The notes under the pieces are model-generated. The model ran no database searches. It worked only from the letters and a program-made list of their open reading frames with translations, and was not told where the DNA came from. A program made the translations under genes and the position numbers. Positions 23,361 to 37,900 of a DNA stretch of 64,000 nucleotides are shown in pieces. Numbering within the stretch: the stretch's first letter is position 1; every line of letters begins with the position of its first letter. This DNA comes from Phaffia rhodozyma (taxonomy: Eukaryota; Basidiomycota; Tremellomycetes; Cystofilobasidiales; Mrakiaceae): assembly GCA_014706385.1 (NCBI GenBank), contig JACGZH010000011.1, forward strand, positions 372,001 to 436,000. Reading direction: 5' to 3'.

Positions 23361-24071
23361 CCTGTCGACCTTTGTTCTTTGCCTTGTCTGTAGTTATTTT
23401 CTTTAGGCTTTTAGCCAAGGAGTTTCCTAAGATTTCTTTTTCTTTCACACACCGTACTTGGGATATCTATGTTGTATCTTTATCTTCAAGTTCGGCTTAG
23501 TCTTCTTTTTCTTGACACACGATCAAGTTCGGGTTCTTGATTGTTACAGCTCTCACGAAGAACGAAAGAGAAAACAGAATGGAACAAGATAAAGATGAAG
23601 ATAAGGATATTATGGTCTGTCTCTAGGTAAAGGTGGTCTGATCAATATGTCCATCTTTCCCAATTCATCAATTTATCGAGTCATCAATTCATTTGCTCCT
23701 CATCGAACCTTTCGTCACACGCTTCTTTCTATAGCTCTTTAATCTTTCCGCCTGGTCGTTGGACTTTTTCTTGTCTCCATCGAGGACAGACTTCCAGTGA
23801 TGAATAGCTAAGATACATTGCATAAACTCCAAACATACGGATCGTTGGGTGTGGGTTGTTTTTTTTCTCGTTCGCGAGTTGTTGATTATGGGTTGATTCG
23901 TTTTGTTATTATCGTTGTTAATATTGTTGTTATTGTTGTTGTTATTGTTGTTGTTGATCTTTGGTTATCTTCTGTTGTTAAATAGATGGCCCTTGCTCGA
24001 ATGTATGAACAAACGAACGCACAAGGGGAGAAAAGAGGTGTACTCTGATTCCAATCCTTCACCTCGGCCGC
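23361..24071. other. Convergent 3' region with TTG/TTA repeat
   Basis: A 711-bp gap between convergent SDE2 and HEM15. An imperfect TTG/TTA trinucleotide run covers about 23900-23960. The remainder is AT-rich. No coding evidence is seen. Confidence 0.6.
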
Positions 24072-25995
24072 TCAAGCCTGAACGGTTTCCAAACCCCTCT
24101 TTGCAAAGAACTCCTTGCTTCCTTTGCATCTGTCGTTCGTGCAGCCCGGGCATCTCAACGCCAACTGAGGACTGATCGGGCCGTGCCTGCCGGAAGAGAC
24201 GTCGGCAAGATGCTGAGAAGCTAGATCTGCTAGCGCCCGGGCAAAGGTGGGCGAGTCGTTGAGGGATGGTGATCGAGTGATGTTCATCCCGAGCTGAATG
24301 AGGTCGAAAGTGACAAACGTTAGCGATTAACGAGACGAGTATGGTATGGTAAAATGCTCCATAGATAACGAGAGACAAAGAAAAGAACGGGACGAACCTC
24401 CTTCATCTCTTGTCCGTACTCTTGATCAAGCTCGAACAAGGTCTCGATGTGATCACTAGTGAATGCCACAGGTACCATGACCACGTCGTTCTGGCCATTT
24501 CGGTGAAGTCCCTTAAGCGCATCGATGGTTTGAGGACCTTGCCATGCGGAAGGACCGACTTTAGACTGCCAGGAAAGTCGGTATCTGATGGTCAAAGATA
24601 AGACATACAGGGAAGGAGAAACGAATAGAGAACTTCAGAAAACATAAAATCAGAAGAGATTTGAAACAAAAAAGGAGAGACGAACGGGTTCTTGTTGCCC
24701 AAATGTTCCATGACGGCCAGTACTGTAGCTGCTACTTCAGTAATGTAAGGATCTCCTCGGCTAGAAGAAGAGAGAGACACAGCGACGCAAAAAGTTCAGA
24801 ATGTTTTTTTGCAAAAAGAGGACTCGAATGTAGTGGTAAATCAGCCGGTACGTACTTCACTACAGATAGAGGAAGGGAGTGGGCAGAGAAGAGAATGACA
24901 ACGTTGTCTCTGACAGCGGGCTCGTAAGACTCGAGAGTCTTGGTTATGCTCTCTGCGATAGCCTGCGAGAAGGGAGGTTGATAAGCGCATGTTCTTGGTA
25001 AGAAGTTATTCTTGACGACAAATTGATCACTGAACGCCCAACGTACCTCGACAAGCTTCGGCTGTGTTGGCCACCTATCAATCACACTCCACTCGATCCC
25101 AACCTCTCCACCGGCCTCCTTCTTACCTGCCTCCTTCAAGCCTCTCCAAAGCTCATTCAAGCTACTTCCGGTAGTGGAACAACTGTACTGGGGATATTGA
25201 GTGAACGCCACTGCTCTCTTCACACCGTCTCTCTTGAGTTCAGCCAGACATTCTTCGGTGAGGGGGTCGGCGTATCGGAAAGCGGTGTAGGCCTTGTGGG
25301 GCGCAGTGGATGGTGAGAGTTCGTCAAGAAGGGCGACCATCATCTCTCCTTGGACAGCTGTCCATCGGCGAATGGGCGAGCCTCCACCGATAGCCTCGTA
25401 CTGCTTCTCAATTTGAGGTGTTCGACGCTTGGCAATCCAGGGAGCCATGTACTTTTGGAAGGGAAGAGGGATGAGATCGTGATCGTGAAACAGACGACTC
25501 AAGAAGGGTCCAACTTCAGGGATCTGATCAAGGCAAGGAAAAAAAAGATTTGTGGTTTAGATGGCTGTAATCCAGGCAAAAAGACAGCGAAGGCCAGAGA
25601 CGATCAAAGAACTGACCGTCGAAGGACCACCCATGTTCATGAGAACGATCGCTGTTGTTTTTGTTGTGAGCAGGTGAACAAGTGGGTCAGCCTGTGTGTG
25701 ACAGATATCCGCTAGCCTGTTTGTTCTGTGGGAGTAGACCGTATGACATAACAAGACACTAACCCGTTGGTCTAGGATGGACAACACGAATGAAAGTGCA
25801 GAGTAATTCACAAGTAAGCGCGCAGGCCGATACAATCGGAGGTGAGAAGATGAGAAGATAGAGGAAAAAGACAAGGAAAACGAATGCAAGAACGAACGGT
25901 TTTGAATTTGCAGAAGGAGTCGCGAGAGACCTAGCCAAGCTAGGAGCCGATCTGGCGACCCTGGCTAGTGTCTGTGAGTGTCTAATGAGAGCCAT
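24072..25995 (-). CDS. HEM15: Ferrochelatase, mitochondrial, with C-terminal [2Fe-2S] ligands
   Basis: Inserts Fe2+ into protoporphyrin IX at the mitochondrial inner membrane, the last step of heme synthesis. Start at 25995 with a basic, Ser/Ala-rich targeting leader ([20 protein letters not shown]). Conserved blocks in order: [52 protein letters not shown], the signature [83 protein letters not shown] and [15 protein letters not shown]. The active-site His lies in SAHSLP. The tail has CPGCTNDRC, matching three cluster-ligand cysteines of human ferrochelatase, and YSC supplies the fourth. The cluster is absent from S. cerevisiae but present in S. pombe and animals. About nine exons. It is divergent from RPT2 (345 bp apart). 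Confidence 0.95.
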
Positions 25996-26340
25996 GGGCA
26001 AGATGATCGAAGGCAAGTACGAGTAGACGAGCGAGTGAGTGATGGTGGAAGGACAGTGAAGGCAGCAGGTAAAAAGTTGGCAGTATCTGGAAAAAAATCG
26101 ACCCAATCGGAACAGTGACGAATCATTGGGAGGGAACGATCGACCCGATCGGTTACGTAATGATCTGTTGGATTAAGTGCCTTATGAGGTATTCAGGTAT
26201 TTATTCATATATACATTTGGCTGGCGCTTACCTAATCACAGCTGCCATCGTGGAAGACGACACCTTCCCCATCTTTCATCTCTGCTCGCCCTTCAACTCA
26301 TCGACCTCATCCACCCAACACACATCGATATCGTCTCATC
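25996..26340. promoter_or_regulatory. Divergent promoter of HEM15 and RPT2
   Basis: This 345-bp interval separates the two opposite start codons and so holds both promoters and 5' UTRs. No firm individual site is identified. Confidence 0.45.
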
Positions 26341-28346
<2,006 letters not shown>

Positions 28347-28608
28347 ATACCCTACGTCGTTCCCGGTTTCATGGGTTGATAAGAGAAGACAATCAACTTT
28401 GTATTTCATCCGATGCCGTTTTCATATCTCTCGGTTTGCTTCGATTGCCCGAAGCTTGTATCTTGCGCCACAAAGTCTTTAGTGAAAGCCTATCAGTAAG
28501 AAAGAGAAACATCCCTCGAGTTATGAGATGGATCACCATATATAGAAACAAAAGGGTGTTTTTTTATTAATACAAATGAGAAGAAGAGACAGGAGAAGGA
28601 GGAGGTCT
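28347..28608. other. Short convergent 3' region
   Basis: A 262-bp gap between the RPT2 and MDM1-like stop codons. AT-rich, with TTTTTTTATTAATAC near 28557; it holds both 3' UTRs. Confidence 0.5.
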
Positions 28609-31600
28609 TCAATGTTTCTTCAACTCGGGAAATAATGTATATACCACCTGGAAACAAGTATAAGAGAAATCCGACGGCATTCATTAGCGAACGTGTTCAA
28701 CCAGGCCAACAAATTCAAGCGCAAGCGAGGAAACCAAAGAAACAAACCTCATCGATGATTGTCAATACGAGATGCTCGTTGAGCCTTTGATCTTGAACGA
28801 GTGAAAACATTCGTTTGGCGCCTCGGCGAGCGTTTGATCTTCCTATCAAGTTGGATGCTACATCTGAGGACCAGGTGTGTAGAGTTCATGTTCAGAGCAA
28901 GAAAAAAAAACGGCGGTCAGATCTCGTTTCTTCTCAGACATGAACGCAAGAGCTGAGAAGAAGGACAAACCCGGGAGGAGGGATGAAAGTTTTTTCCGAG
29001 CTTCTTCTTTCGTATGATTCTTTTCCTCCTCTGTTCGAGGGACCGAAACCGGCCGAGATCCCCCGTTTGGCCACATGGACTCTTGTAATGTTTGGAGATA
29101 GGTCAAGATAGAAGAAGCGCCTGTAAGTTTCTTGACTACCTCTCGAAGTTTCCTTTTTGTGCGCAAATATTCATGACACAAGACGTCAGACTTCGATGCA
29201 CAACAGGTAGAAGACAGACACAGGAGAGGAGTGTTACCTCTCAATAGTGCCTCCGAGAACTTGCTGTCAAGTGCAAAACACATTTGATTAAGAAAGAAGA
29301 AGAAGAAGTGAAAAGTAATGTGTCAGCTGCATCTCGACAAAACACATACACCTATCCGAAGGATTTTCTGAGTAGATCACCTGAAGGATGATAACAATTG
29401 CTTGTCGTCTTAGCCAGTTGTTCTCTTTCAATTCAAAGATCTCCACAAATAAATCACAGATGGGCGCTGTGAAATCTTTCGTTGTTTAATCAATAGGGGG
29501 CCAAGAAAGTGAAAAAAGAAGAAAGTCAATCCGTCGTTTTCAAGTAGAGTCAAATCTGGATTTGCGACAGCGCGACTCACAGGAAGATGCCGTCTCTCCA
29601 TCTAGCGGCTTGAGTTCAGGCGGCAGATTGAGCATGTCAGGTATACCACTCCCTCCTGTTCCTCTAGATTGGGGATTCGGGTCAGTTGATACAGTCGATT
29701 CGATCTCATCCGTCGTGCCTAAACCAGCGAACGCGGCGAATGACGCAAACTCGCCTGTCTGACGGTGTAGACCATGTCCGATCAAATCCAACATCGAAGG
29801 CCCGGCAAAAAGAGTGTCGTCCAAGCGAGTCGCTCTGTAAATGGATTTCACAATGTTCTGTGGGCGAAAAGAGTTTACTAGAGATGGCTCGTCTTGAGAA
29901 GAGACATGATGAATGGTTTGCTGAGAGAGAAAGGCTCGAAAGTCCTTGGAAACACATGCTTCTGGGATGTTGATGAGTTTCTGAGAAAAGGTAGTACACA
30001 CCACCCATCATGCTCAGTGTGAGATGATACAATCGATTACAACAGCAAATAGAAGACTATATGGAAATGAACCAGTACTTACCTGTAGGTACCTTTCCAG
30101 TGCTGACCGTCTTGCATCAACAAAACTGGCAGACATCGACGTTACCAACATCTTGCCTGGCAAAGATAGGTTCTTCGCCCCGGGAAGATCTTTCATATCA
30201 TGATGAAGTGCATGAAACTCGTTGTATCGCCTGGCTACGACCCAACCATGAGAGAATGAACCATCTTCGACTAGTTGTTGGACCTCAATTAGATATCGGG
30301 TCACCGGTTTTCCATCCTCCTCCACCGTCGTGTTGCTCGGTATAGATACTTTAGTTCGTTGTGGATCGACTCGGTTGTCTTTCTCCCTGTTCCATATCAA
30401 CAAAAGATAAGCATAAACATATGAATGGAGAAGAAGAGAGAACGGGGCTCGAAAGGAGGGCGCACTGTTGCTGATACTGCTTCATCTGAAAATCTAACTG
30501 TCGAATCTCTCTCAGCAAGCCGTTTAATGACTTTGTCAACAGCTTCAACTCATGTTCGTTCCCCGTCAGCTCTGCCTTTCTAATCAACGCATACAATATC
30601 GTCTCTTGTCCGTTGAGCTTTTCAATCTTGGTCTCTAGTCGATCAATTTCTCCGGGCAGATGAAGGTCTCCGGGGGAAGCTACAGCAAGATGAACGCTTC
30701 CTTGGTCCTCGTCTGCTCTCTCCCCATCAAGCTCTTCTTCTTCAGACCGGTTTTGTTGGGCTGATAACACGCTAGATCCAAGCGCAGAATCGTCCTCATC
30801 TTCATCTTCGAACATTTTTTTACGCCGAGTCGGAAGGATCGACTTATCGAGTGGCTCGTCAGGGGCTTGGGCTGACGTTGTCCCCATGATGTGTTCAGGA
30901 GACGGCGTATTCGTTATTGAGGACCCAACAGGTGATCCTGGCGATCCAGCTCGATTTCTTTCTGACATCCGTGATATGCGGCTTTTCGGAGAAACTTGTA
31001 TAGTAGAGGAGGACGATGATGAAGGTGGGTGAGGATTAAGAAATTGATCCTTGGCAATGATAGACGTCAGAGCAGCCTGAATAGCATCTACCCTTCGAAT
31101 CTGGACAAAGTCATCTTCATCCGATCCGTCTTCTTCGGCTTGACTGTGCTGACTAAAAGTTGATCTTCGTCTTGAAATCTCTGGCGGTCGGTCCATAGAA
31201 GGGCGAGATGATCTGGCATCTTCGTCGAACAGAGGGGGTCGGGCAGAAGACACTTCCGGATCTAATGCTACCAGGAAATCAAATTGTTGACTAGACTGCG
31301 AGGCATGGTGTCTCAGTGTAGGTTGCTCCGAGCCAAGAGAGCTTTTAGAAGAATCACTTCCTAGAGAGACTGTTGATCCAGCAAACAACGGTCGACGTGT
31401 CGGTGCCCAGGAATGGGATCTTCCAAAAAGATGATTTCCTTGAGGTAGAGGGGAAGACTCTCTCTTGATCGAGGAGTCTTTACTAAAATTTGGCGCATCG
31501 AGTGAGAGCTGAGGGCTGATAGCAGCCTTAGGTGTTGGAGTTCTCAAGTCAGTCAGACTTGAAGAGAGTGGAGAGACAGTATATGAGCTTCGGTTAGGGA

Positions 31601-34185
31601 AGGCTGAAGATGTATTGAGGTTGGATGATGTAGATGATGTCGAAGCAGAAAGTGCCATAGGCGTTGAACGATACATTTCCAAAGAAGACGTTCGATTTCG
31701 ATGAGGGAAAGCTGGAGGTTGAGGAGCGAACGTCACCCGAGATGCGGGTGGAACGGCGATGATGCTAGATGGAACATTTGAAACCGCTTTAAAGTGTAAG
31801 TCTGATTTTTGAAATAGAGGAAAATAGTCCTCTTGCATCATGTCATATACATCTTGTTGAGCAAGGAACATACTGTGTCATTAGGTTGAAGTTGTCCAAG
31901 AAAATCAGTTGATCATATTTTGATGCAGCCCTTAGAAAAGAAGATAAGATACAGGCTACATACCAACGTCTAGCCCTTTTCAGTCCTCTTCGCCCTTTTC
32001 CCCGAACAAACCTTCTGATTCCCTCTCCAAACCTTCCTCTCGAGCTCTCTCCAAGCACGCCATCTTCCTCAAAATACACCTCCCATATCATCCGTAAATC
32101 ACTTCTACTGACTTCTACCCTTTCTCTTTCCTCCCTATCCATCTTACTGCGTCTTGGGCCATTTCTCTCCTCCTCTTTATCATCATCACTATCCTCTGAA
32201 GCTCTTTCATCATCGTCTAGATCATCTGAAAAATTCCCAGATTCCCAATCGTCTAGCGGATTTTTAAAGCTCTCTGCCATGAGCCAGAACTGCACAAGAA
32301 GAAGTTTAGATCGTCGCTCCATAAACTCCATGAAGAACGGAAGTGATGATGGATTGGTCAGGACAGATAGAAGATCAATAGTTTGGTTCGTCGAGAGGGT
32401 GTATGACGGAGACAGATCGAGAGAGGATGAGGGCTAGAAATAACCATAGACGGTCTGATTCAGCGCTAGTTTCGAAGTACAAGAACAAAGACGAACTTCC
32501 ATAACAAGGAAACACATGTCTTACAGCGGAAGGATCACCAGATATCATGGCAATCTTCTTCTCGATAAAGTCTCTTGCAAAGAACAGTCTTTCTAAATGT
32601 CCTCTCTGTCCTTTGGGTATATCTTGAGAAGAATCTGGCGCGCCTGCACCAATTTTCTCTTTTTGGACAGAGGTTGGTGTGAACAAAATGGTTGCCTGTA
32701 TATTGCATTTGTATAATAATCAATGCACTTACCTAGAAATACCTTTGTTCTTCTGATCTCCCTATCTATATCACTCCTCAATCTTCTGATTTCCATCAGG
32801 CTCTCGATCTTCCCGATGTTTCTAACAAACCGATCGAAATCCTTGGGGTCCGTTTTACTCGAGATTCGATACTTTGACCCCGTCGAAGTTGGAGATGAAG
32901 ATCGAAGATGAGAGTTTTTGATAGACCGTTCTGATTTAGAAGGTGAACTAGTCTTTCGAGGAGAAAGCGCTGGATTGGGCGTGTGTGGAGAAAGGGATTG
33001 AAGTTCGAGGGCTTGTCGAAGCTGATGAACCAGCCTCTGTTGACGGATGTAGTTTGTGGCCTTTGATAGAGAAGTAAAATCCACTTGATCGAACCTTTAT
33101 TCTGTTTAATGTGACGAAGCAGGATATAATTTGCGTACCTGCTGGTCAACCAATCTATTCCAAAAGTCTGGATCGCCCAACATATCCATCAGGGGCATCA
33201 ACACCGCGCAAGTGACCACCTCTCTCGCTACAATCAATACCGTTTCACTCTGCACTTCCTTCTCTGGCAAAATCAATTTTAGAATCCCTTGAACGAGTGA
33301 TCTCACATGAGCTTCTCTAGCGGGTTTTGTATCCAGCGCTTTTCCAAAGATCGCAGGATGAAGCGCATTGGGTCCGTATGACTCCGTAAGAAAGACATCT
33401 ACACCTTCAGGTAATCCAACAGGTTTCGTTGTGGTTCTTGTGGACGAGTTTGTAGCCGAGGAGGATGTTCCAATTGTGGATGAACGCTGACGTCTCATGC
33501 CCTGTAGGCTGCGTTCGGCGTTGGAGAACGAATATAAATGAGTCGTTATATGAGGGATGATCTTTCCAACCAGCAGAGCTGGTAGATCGACCTTCTCATA
33601 TCGGTTGATCACCTCCCCGACCGAGTGTCGAATTACACCTTCGAGTTTGTCAGGTAGAGCAGGAGATGGCGATATTCGAGTGTACCAAACGAGTACAAAC
33701 TCTTTAATGATCTTATCAAGCAACGAATTAAACGGTTGAACAAGGATGGCCGGCATTGAAGGATGATGATCATGTGCATTAAGTGATGGTTCAATGAAGC
33801 CCAGAGTTGTAGGATCAGGCTTGACCTTCTCCCATCTCGATCGAAGCTGTACAACAGACCAAGCAGCTGGCGTTCCAAACGAAAGCGGTTGAAAGATCGT
33901 CCGTACTCTATTCGAAGGACCCTCTCCTGGCCGTCGTCTGACTCGTTGTTCATGGTGATGCTTGTCCTTTCGACGGACAAGATTCGTTGGTCGTTGACCT
34001 AAGTCTGCCCAGCTTTCGGTAATCCAAGCAACCCAAACAGTGATTGGTGGTATGGAGAGCACAAACAAGACGGCGGTCGGAGGGAGGAACAAAAGGAGAC
34101 TGGAGAGAGGAACAAGGTAGGTCGTTGCTTGTTGCAGAGCGATCAGACCAAGTAGAATGGACGTCGTATATATCAACACGGACAT
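28609..34185 (-). CDS. MDM1: MDM1/SNX13-14-type sorting nexin (PXA-RGS-PX-Nexin_C)
   Basis: Yeast Mdm1 and its animal relatives are anchored in the ER and tether it to the vacuole/lysosome or lipid droplets through a PX domain. Start at 34185 (MSVLIYTTSILLG). The first ~55 residues form hydrophobic hairpin segments. The PXA domain follows (about 33780-33130): FNSLLDKIIKEFVLVWYTR, VIRHSVGEVINRYEKVDLPA, LTESYGPNALHPAI and PLMDMLGDPDFWNRLVDQQ. An RGS-like region is suggested at 32350-32250 (MEFMERRSKLLLVQFWLMAE), followed by an acidic stretch. A long Ser-rich linker fills 31870-30660, then a coiled coil (EIDRLETKIEKLNGQE). The PX domain (30350-30090) has RRYNEFHALHHDMKDL and LSLPGKM. Nexin_C has GRSNARRGAKRMFSL and ends TLFPELKKH. 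The RGS assignment is weaker than the rest. Fifteen or so exons. Confidence 0.88.
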
Positions 34186-34958
34186 GGCTTTTTGTATCTA
34201 TAACCACGTCCACTCGGTGTCTGAAACCTGGCCTTCTCTAACTGACTGACCGGCTGTCCTGAGAGCTCTGTCTTGATGATACCGATCTGGGTAGTGAGTG
34301 ATTTGTGATGATGGAGAGTTGGCTCGCATGGTGTTTTGTTAGGGTTGAGATTTCAGAAGCAATATCTAGTTATCGCTGTACAGCGTGCATCACGTGACAC
34401 GAATCATCTTTGCTGTCAGGGATGTGACCTGAGTGTTACACCTCGGTAACCTTCTTTTGGTTCTGTTGTTTCTCCTACTTCGGTATTCCTTATGCTCTCT
34501 CATTATATCAACATGCAGGTATATGACCTCCCAGCGCAGGTGCTTCTAGCACCTTCTATGACCTGTTCTATTATGCATAATCGTTGGAGTCTAAGGATGA
34601 TATATAAGACGGGTCCCCTTTGCCACCCATAGCATAGTCTACCAAGCCTGAATCCTTTGTCATTTCTTGGTTCCCTAGTACTCTTGTTCCATTGTTGTAT
34701 CAACCTTATTCATACGATTTCCCTGCCTTGCGCTCTCGTCACAGTCACCAAGCTAGAGAGCCTGAACTTCCTTCTTGCCAGCCCTATTCCCTGCCTGGTT
34801 ACATTCTTGTAACCTTCCCGTTACCCTCTGAACCCGGATCCTGACATTTGCGCCTCGAAGGAGTCTTCATGTTATCAGTCCACGACTTCAGATAGATATA
34901 TTGAATGCGCCTCTAACACACGCACATACACACACATACACACACATCCATTAGATCC
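34186..34958. other. Intergenic region with 12-bp palindrome, CACGTG and CA repeat
   Basis: Lies between the MDM1-like start and the RIM20-like stop (same strand), so it holds the MDM1-like promoter. A perfect 12-bp palindrome CGCTGTACAGCG lies at 34374-34385 and a CACGTG at 34391-34396. An interrupted CA repeat covers about 34917-34948. No gene is seen. Confidence 0.5.
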
Positions 34959-37900
34959 CTACTGTTGTTGTTGCTGATTTCTAACCCTAGTACTTCTCCT
35001 TGATGGACTTCCCTCCGCTCCACTCTCTTTAGACAATCCAGCTACAGGTCCCCTTCGAGCCGGCGTCCCAACAAGATTAGCCGAAGAAGGCGCATGGGGT
35101 GGAGGAGGGGGAGGGAAAGGAGGAGCAAAAGTCTCGGTCGTCCAGTCTGATGAGTTTGGATGAGGTAAGCTGAAGGTAGCAGGCTGTGTTCGAGGACGCG
35201 ATACAGCAGGACTCGGGTGTGAGGTCTGCCTTAATTCAGGTTCCGGTTCCGGCTCAAATTGAGGCGGAGGAGGATTCAATCGAGCGTTTTCGAGCGCAGC
35301 GGTGATAGCTCTATCAAACGAATAGTAAATTGCATAGTCAAACAAGACCCAGCAGAGAATCAGCCATCGTATTGATCGGTCATACACTTGCAAGCGAAAG
35401 AAGAAGAAAGGTCAAGACTGACATGACATCGGACCGTCTTCCCCAGACGAAATGTTGACATTCATCTTGAAACTTGCTCAAAATATCCAAAAAGCCGCTG
35501 TAGAACTGTGGGAAGAGGAGATGAGCGGAAACATGGAGAAGCGAAAAAATCAATGACTATCTTTTCAATCATGGAGAGATGAAAAAGATCGAGAGACAAA
35601 CTTTGATGCCCTCTTCCAAATTTTGAACGACCTCTCTGTATTTCTGATGAGCGATATCAAAACTTTGAAGAGCCTTCTCCCTAGCTTTGATTATAGGGGA
35701 TGTTTTCCTCGAGTGAATGAACTCTTCATTCTGAGTCTGATGGTGTGTATAGGATCAATAGCGAACGAGTCAGTTCAAATCGAACAAAAAAACAAGAGGA
35801 AGGAAGACTAACTCTAAGCTCCTCCAGCGTTCTATTCGCCTGATCTGAGTTTTCCACCATTTCTCTCTCCAGTCCTTCATACTTTCTCAACTCCTTTTCA
35901 AACAATTTTTCAAACCACTCTGCCTTGACCTCACCTGCCTTCGAGCCCGCCTGAATGGAGTTGGCCTCGGAGATGACCTTTGATCTGACGTCATCCCTTG
36001 CCGCCATTGATCGGGCAGAGTCTGCTATTCGAGTCCGAGTAGCAGTCAAGTCCGATAGTGTCTCCAGCAGAGTGTGGAGTGATCGCGCAGCCGGTGTCGA
36101 GGTGAGGGATGGACCGGATGGGAGGCGAGGAATCGAAGCAGTTAGGTATTCCTTTAATGTTGTCGACACAGCAGGCTTTCAACGTCAGTATCAGAGAGCT
36201 CGACAGAGGAAACTAGATAAAAGACAGACCTCGTCTCCTCCCAAAATCTCTATCTTCTCTTCCCATTCCTCCCATTTCTGCCTTACGATTCTATCACAGG
36301 ATAAAAACAAAACTCAATTCAACTCTTAATCATAATCTTTTCCCTATCAGAAAAGAACAAGAAAACAGGTAGAGAACGAACGAATCACTGTCTCCTGCCT
36401 GAGTCAACGTCCCTCTGTACACTCCAGCCTGAGTAATCAAATATTCGTTTACTTCGAACGACGGCGGTCTTGACCATCCGCCGGTCTGGGCATATTTGGC
36501 CCTGGTACTCTCGTCTTCTTCTGCCTCTTGGTCTAATATGTCAAGCGCCTTAAAGTGTTGTAGGCATGATGGAAAGAGCAGGTTTTTATTACATTATAAG
36601 GAATGTAGTTGTCAGATCATATTTCAAAGAAGAAGAAGAAAGCAAAGAAAGATGTGATCGAACCGTATTCAAGCTTCCATCTGCCCTAGCTCTCAATGTG
36701 CCCACGTTTTCCATCATCCCTCTAACTCTGTCCGCCCCCTTCTCTCTTTTTATATCATCGGCTATTCCCAGTAGAGACGGTGGCAAACCGATCGGACGTT
36801 CGATGGCTTGGAGTGAGCCCGGGAGATTCAACGATTGAAGGGTTCTGAATTTGTTTTGTGAATGTCAAGCTAGTGAATATTCGTCTCGTTCGAGTCAATT
36901 GAGAGGAGAATATCAAAAATAGGCATAGAAGACGCACAAAGCAACCAACTGATCGGTTTCCAGCTTCTTTGCGATGATTTCATCTTTTACGAAGCTATCC
37001 TTCCTATCATCGTAGATACCTGAGAAGCGGGATAAGACAGCGGATATATGTCTCAGTGATAAATCTGAATTAATCCGAGTATACGAAACTTACTGATAGC
37101 AACATGAACCCCCCAGTCGACCAGACCCTCCCAACCAAGTCCCCCGTCGGAGTTTATCAACCAATCCAGACCGTCTCCCACTTCGACCGGGAGGACGGGT
37201 TTTACCATCATCGCGCCCTGGATCGAAGCGAGTTCACCAGCAGGAGGAACAAGTGAGAGATAGATCAAATCGTTATCCTTTCTGGCACGGACGAGAGACG
37301 TTTGGATCATTTGTAGGAATCCTTTGATGTCCCCGATGACAGCATCTGAAACCACTCCACTCTTGGCCTGTCCCAGCGTCTTCTTGACTAGCCCTTCAGC
37401 GGCCTGTATTAAGAAGAAGATGTACGGGACAGGAGATGGGTCAGAGAAAGAACGACGCGACTGAACGGAAAGATTTTGAATAGATATGAAAGAGCGAGAG
37501 GTTCAGTCTCACTTCTAACCGAGCAATCTCGTTTCCATATCTGTTCTTCTCTAGATCCTCAACACCCATCCGATCTATTATCATTTCGCCAGATTGTTGT
37601 GGCAAGTATTCGTTGTTCATCGGTCAGCATTCTGTTTGGCGTATGGGAGTAAAATAGAAAAGGGACTTACAATGCGCGACAGCCTGGAAGTGAAGCTGCT
37701 TGACGTTCATAAGTGCCGTCCAGTTCTAAGTACATGGAATTCACCAAAACACCCCCACGAAAACAAAGAAAAAGGAAAGATTTTGAGCCTGTCTACTCGA
37801 TTTGGTCTTTTGACGTCAAGACCTCATAAAAAATGAGCAGATGGCATCAATTAAACTGCCCGATTGTCTTACAGATGGTAGAAACGAAGAAGCAGCCGGA

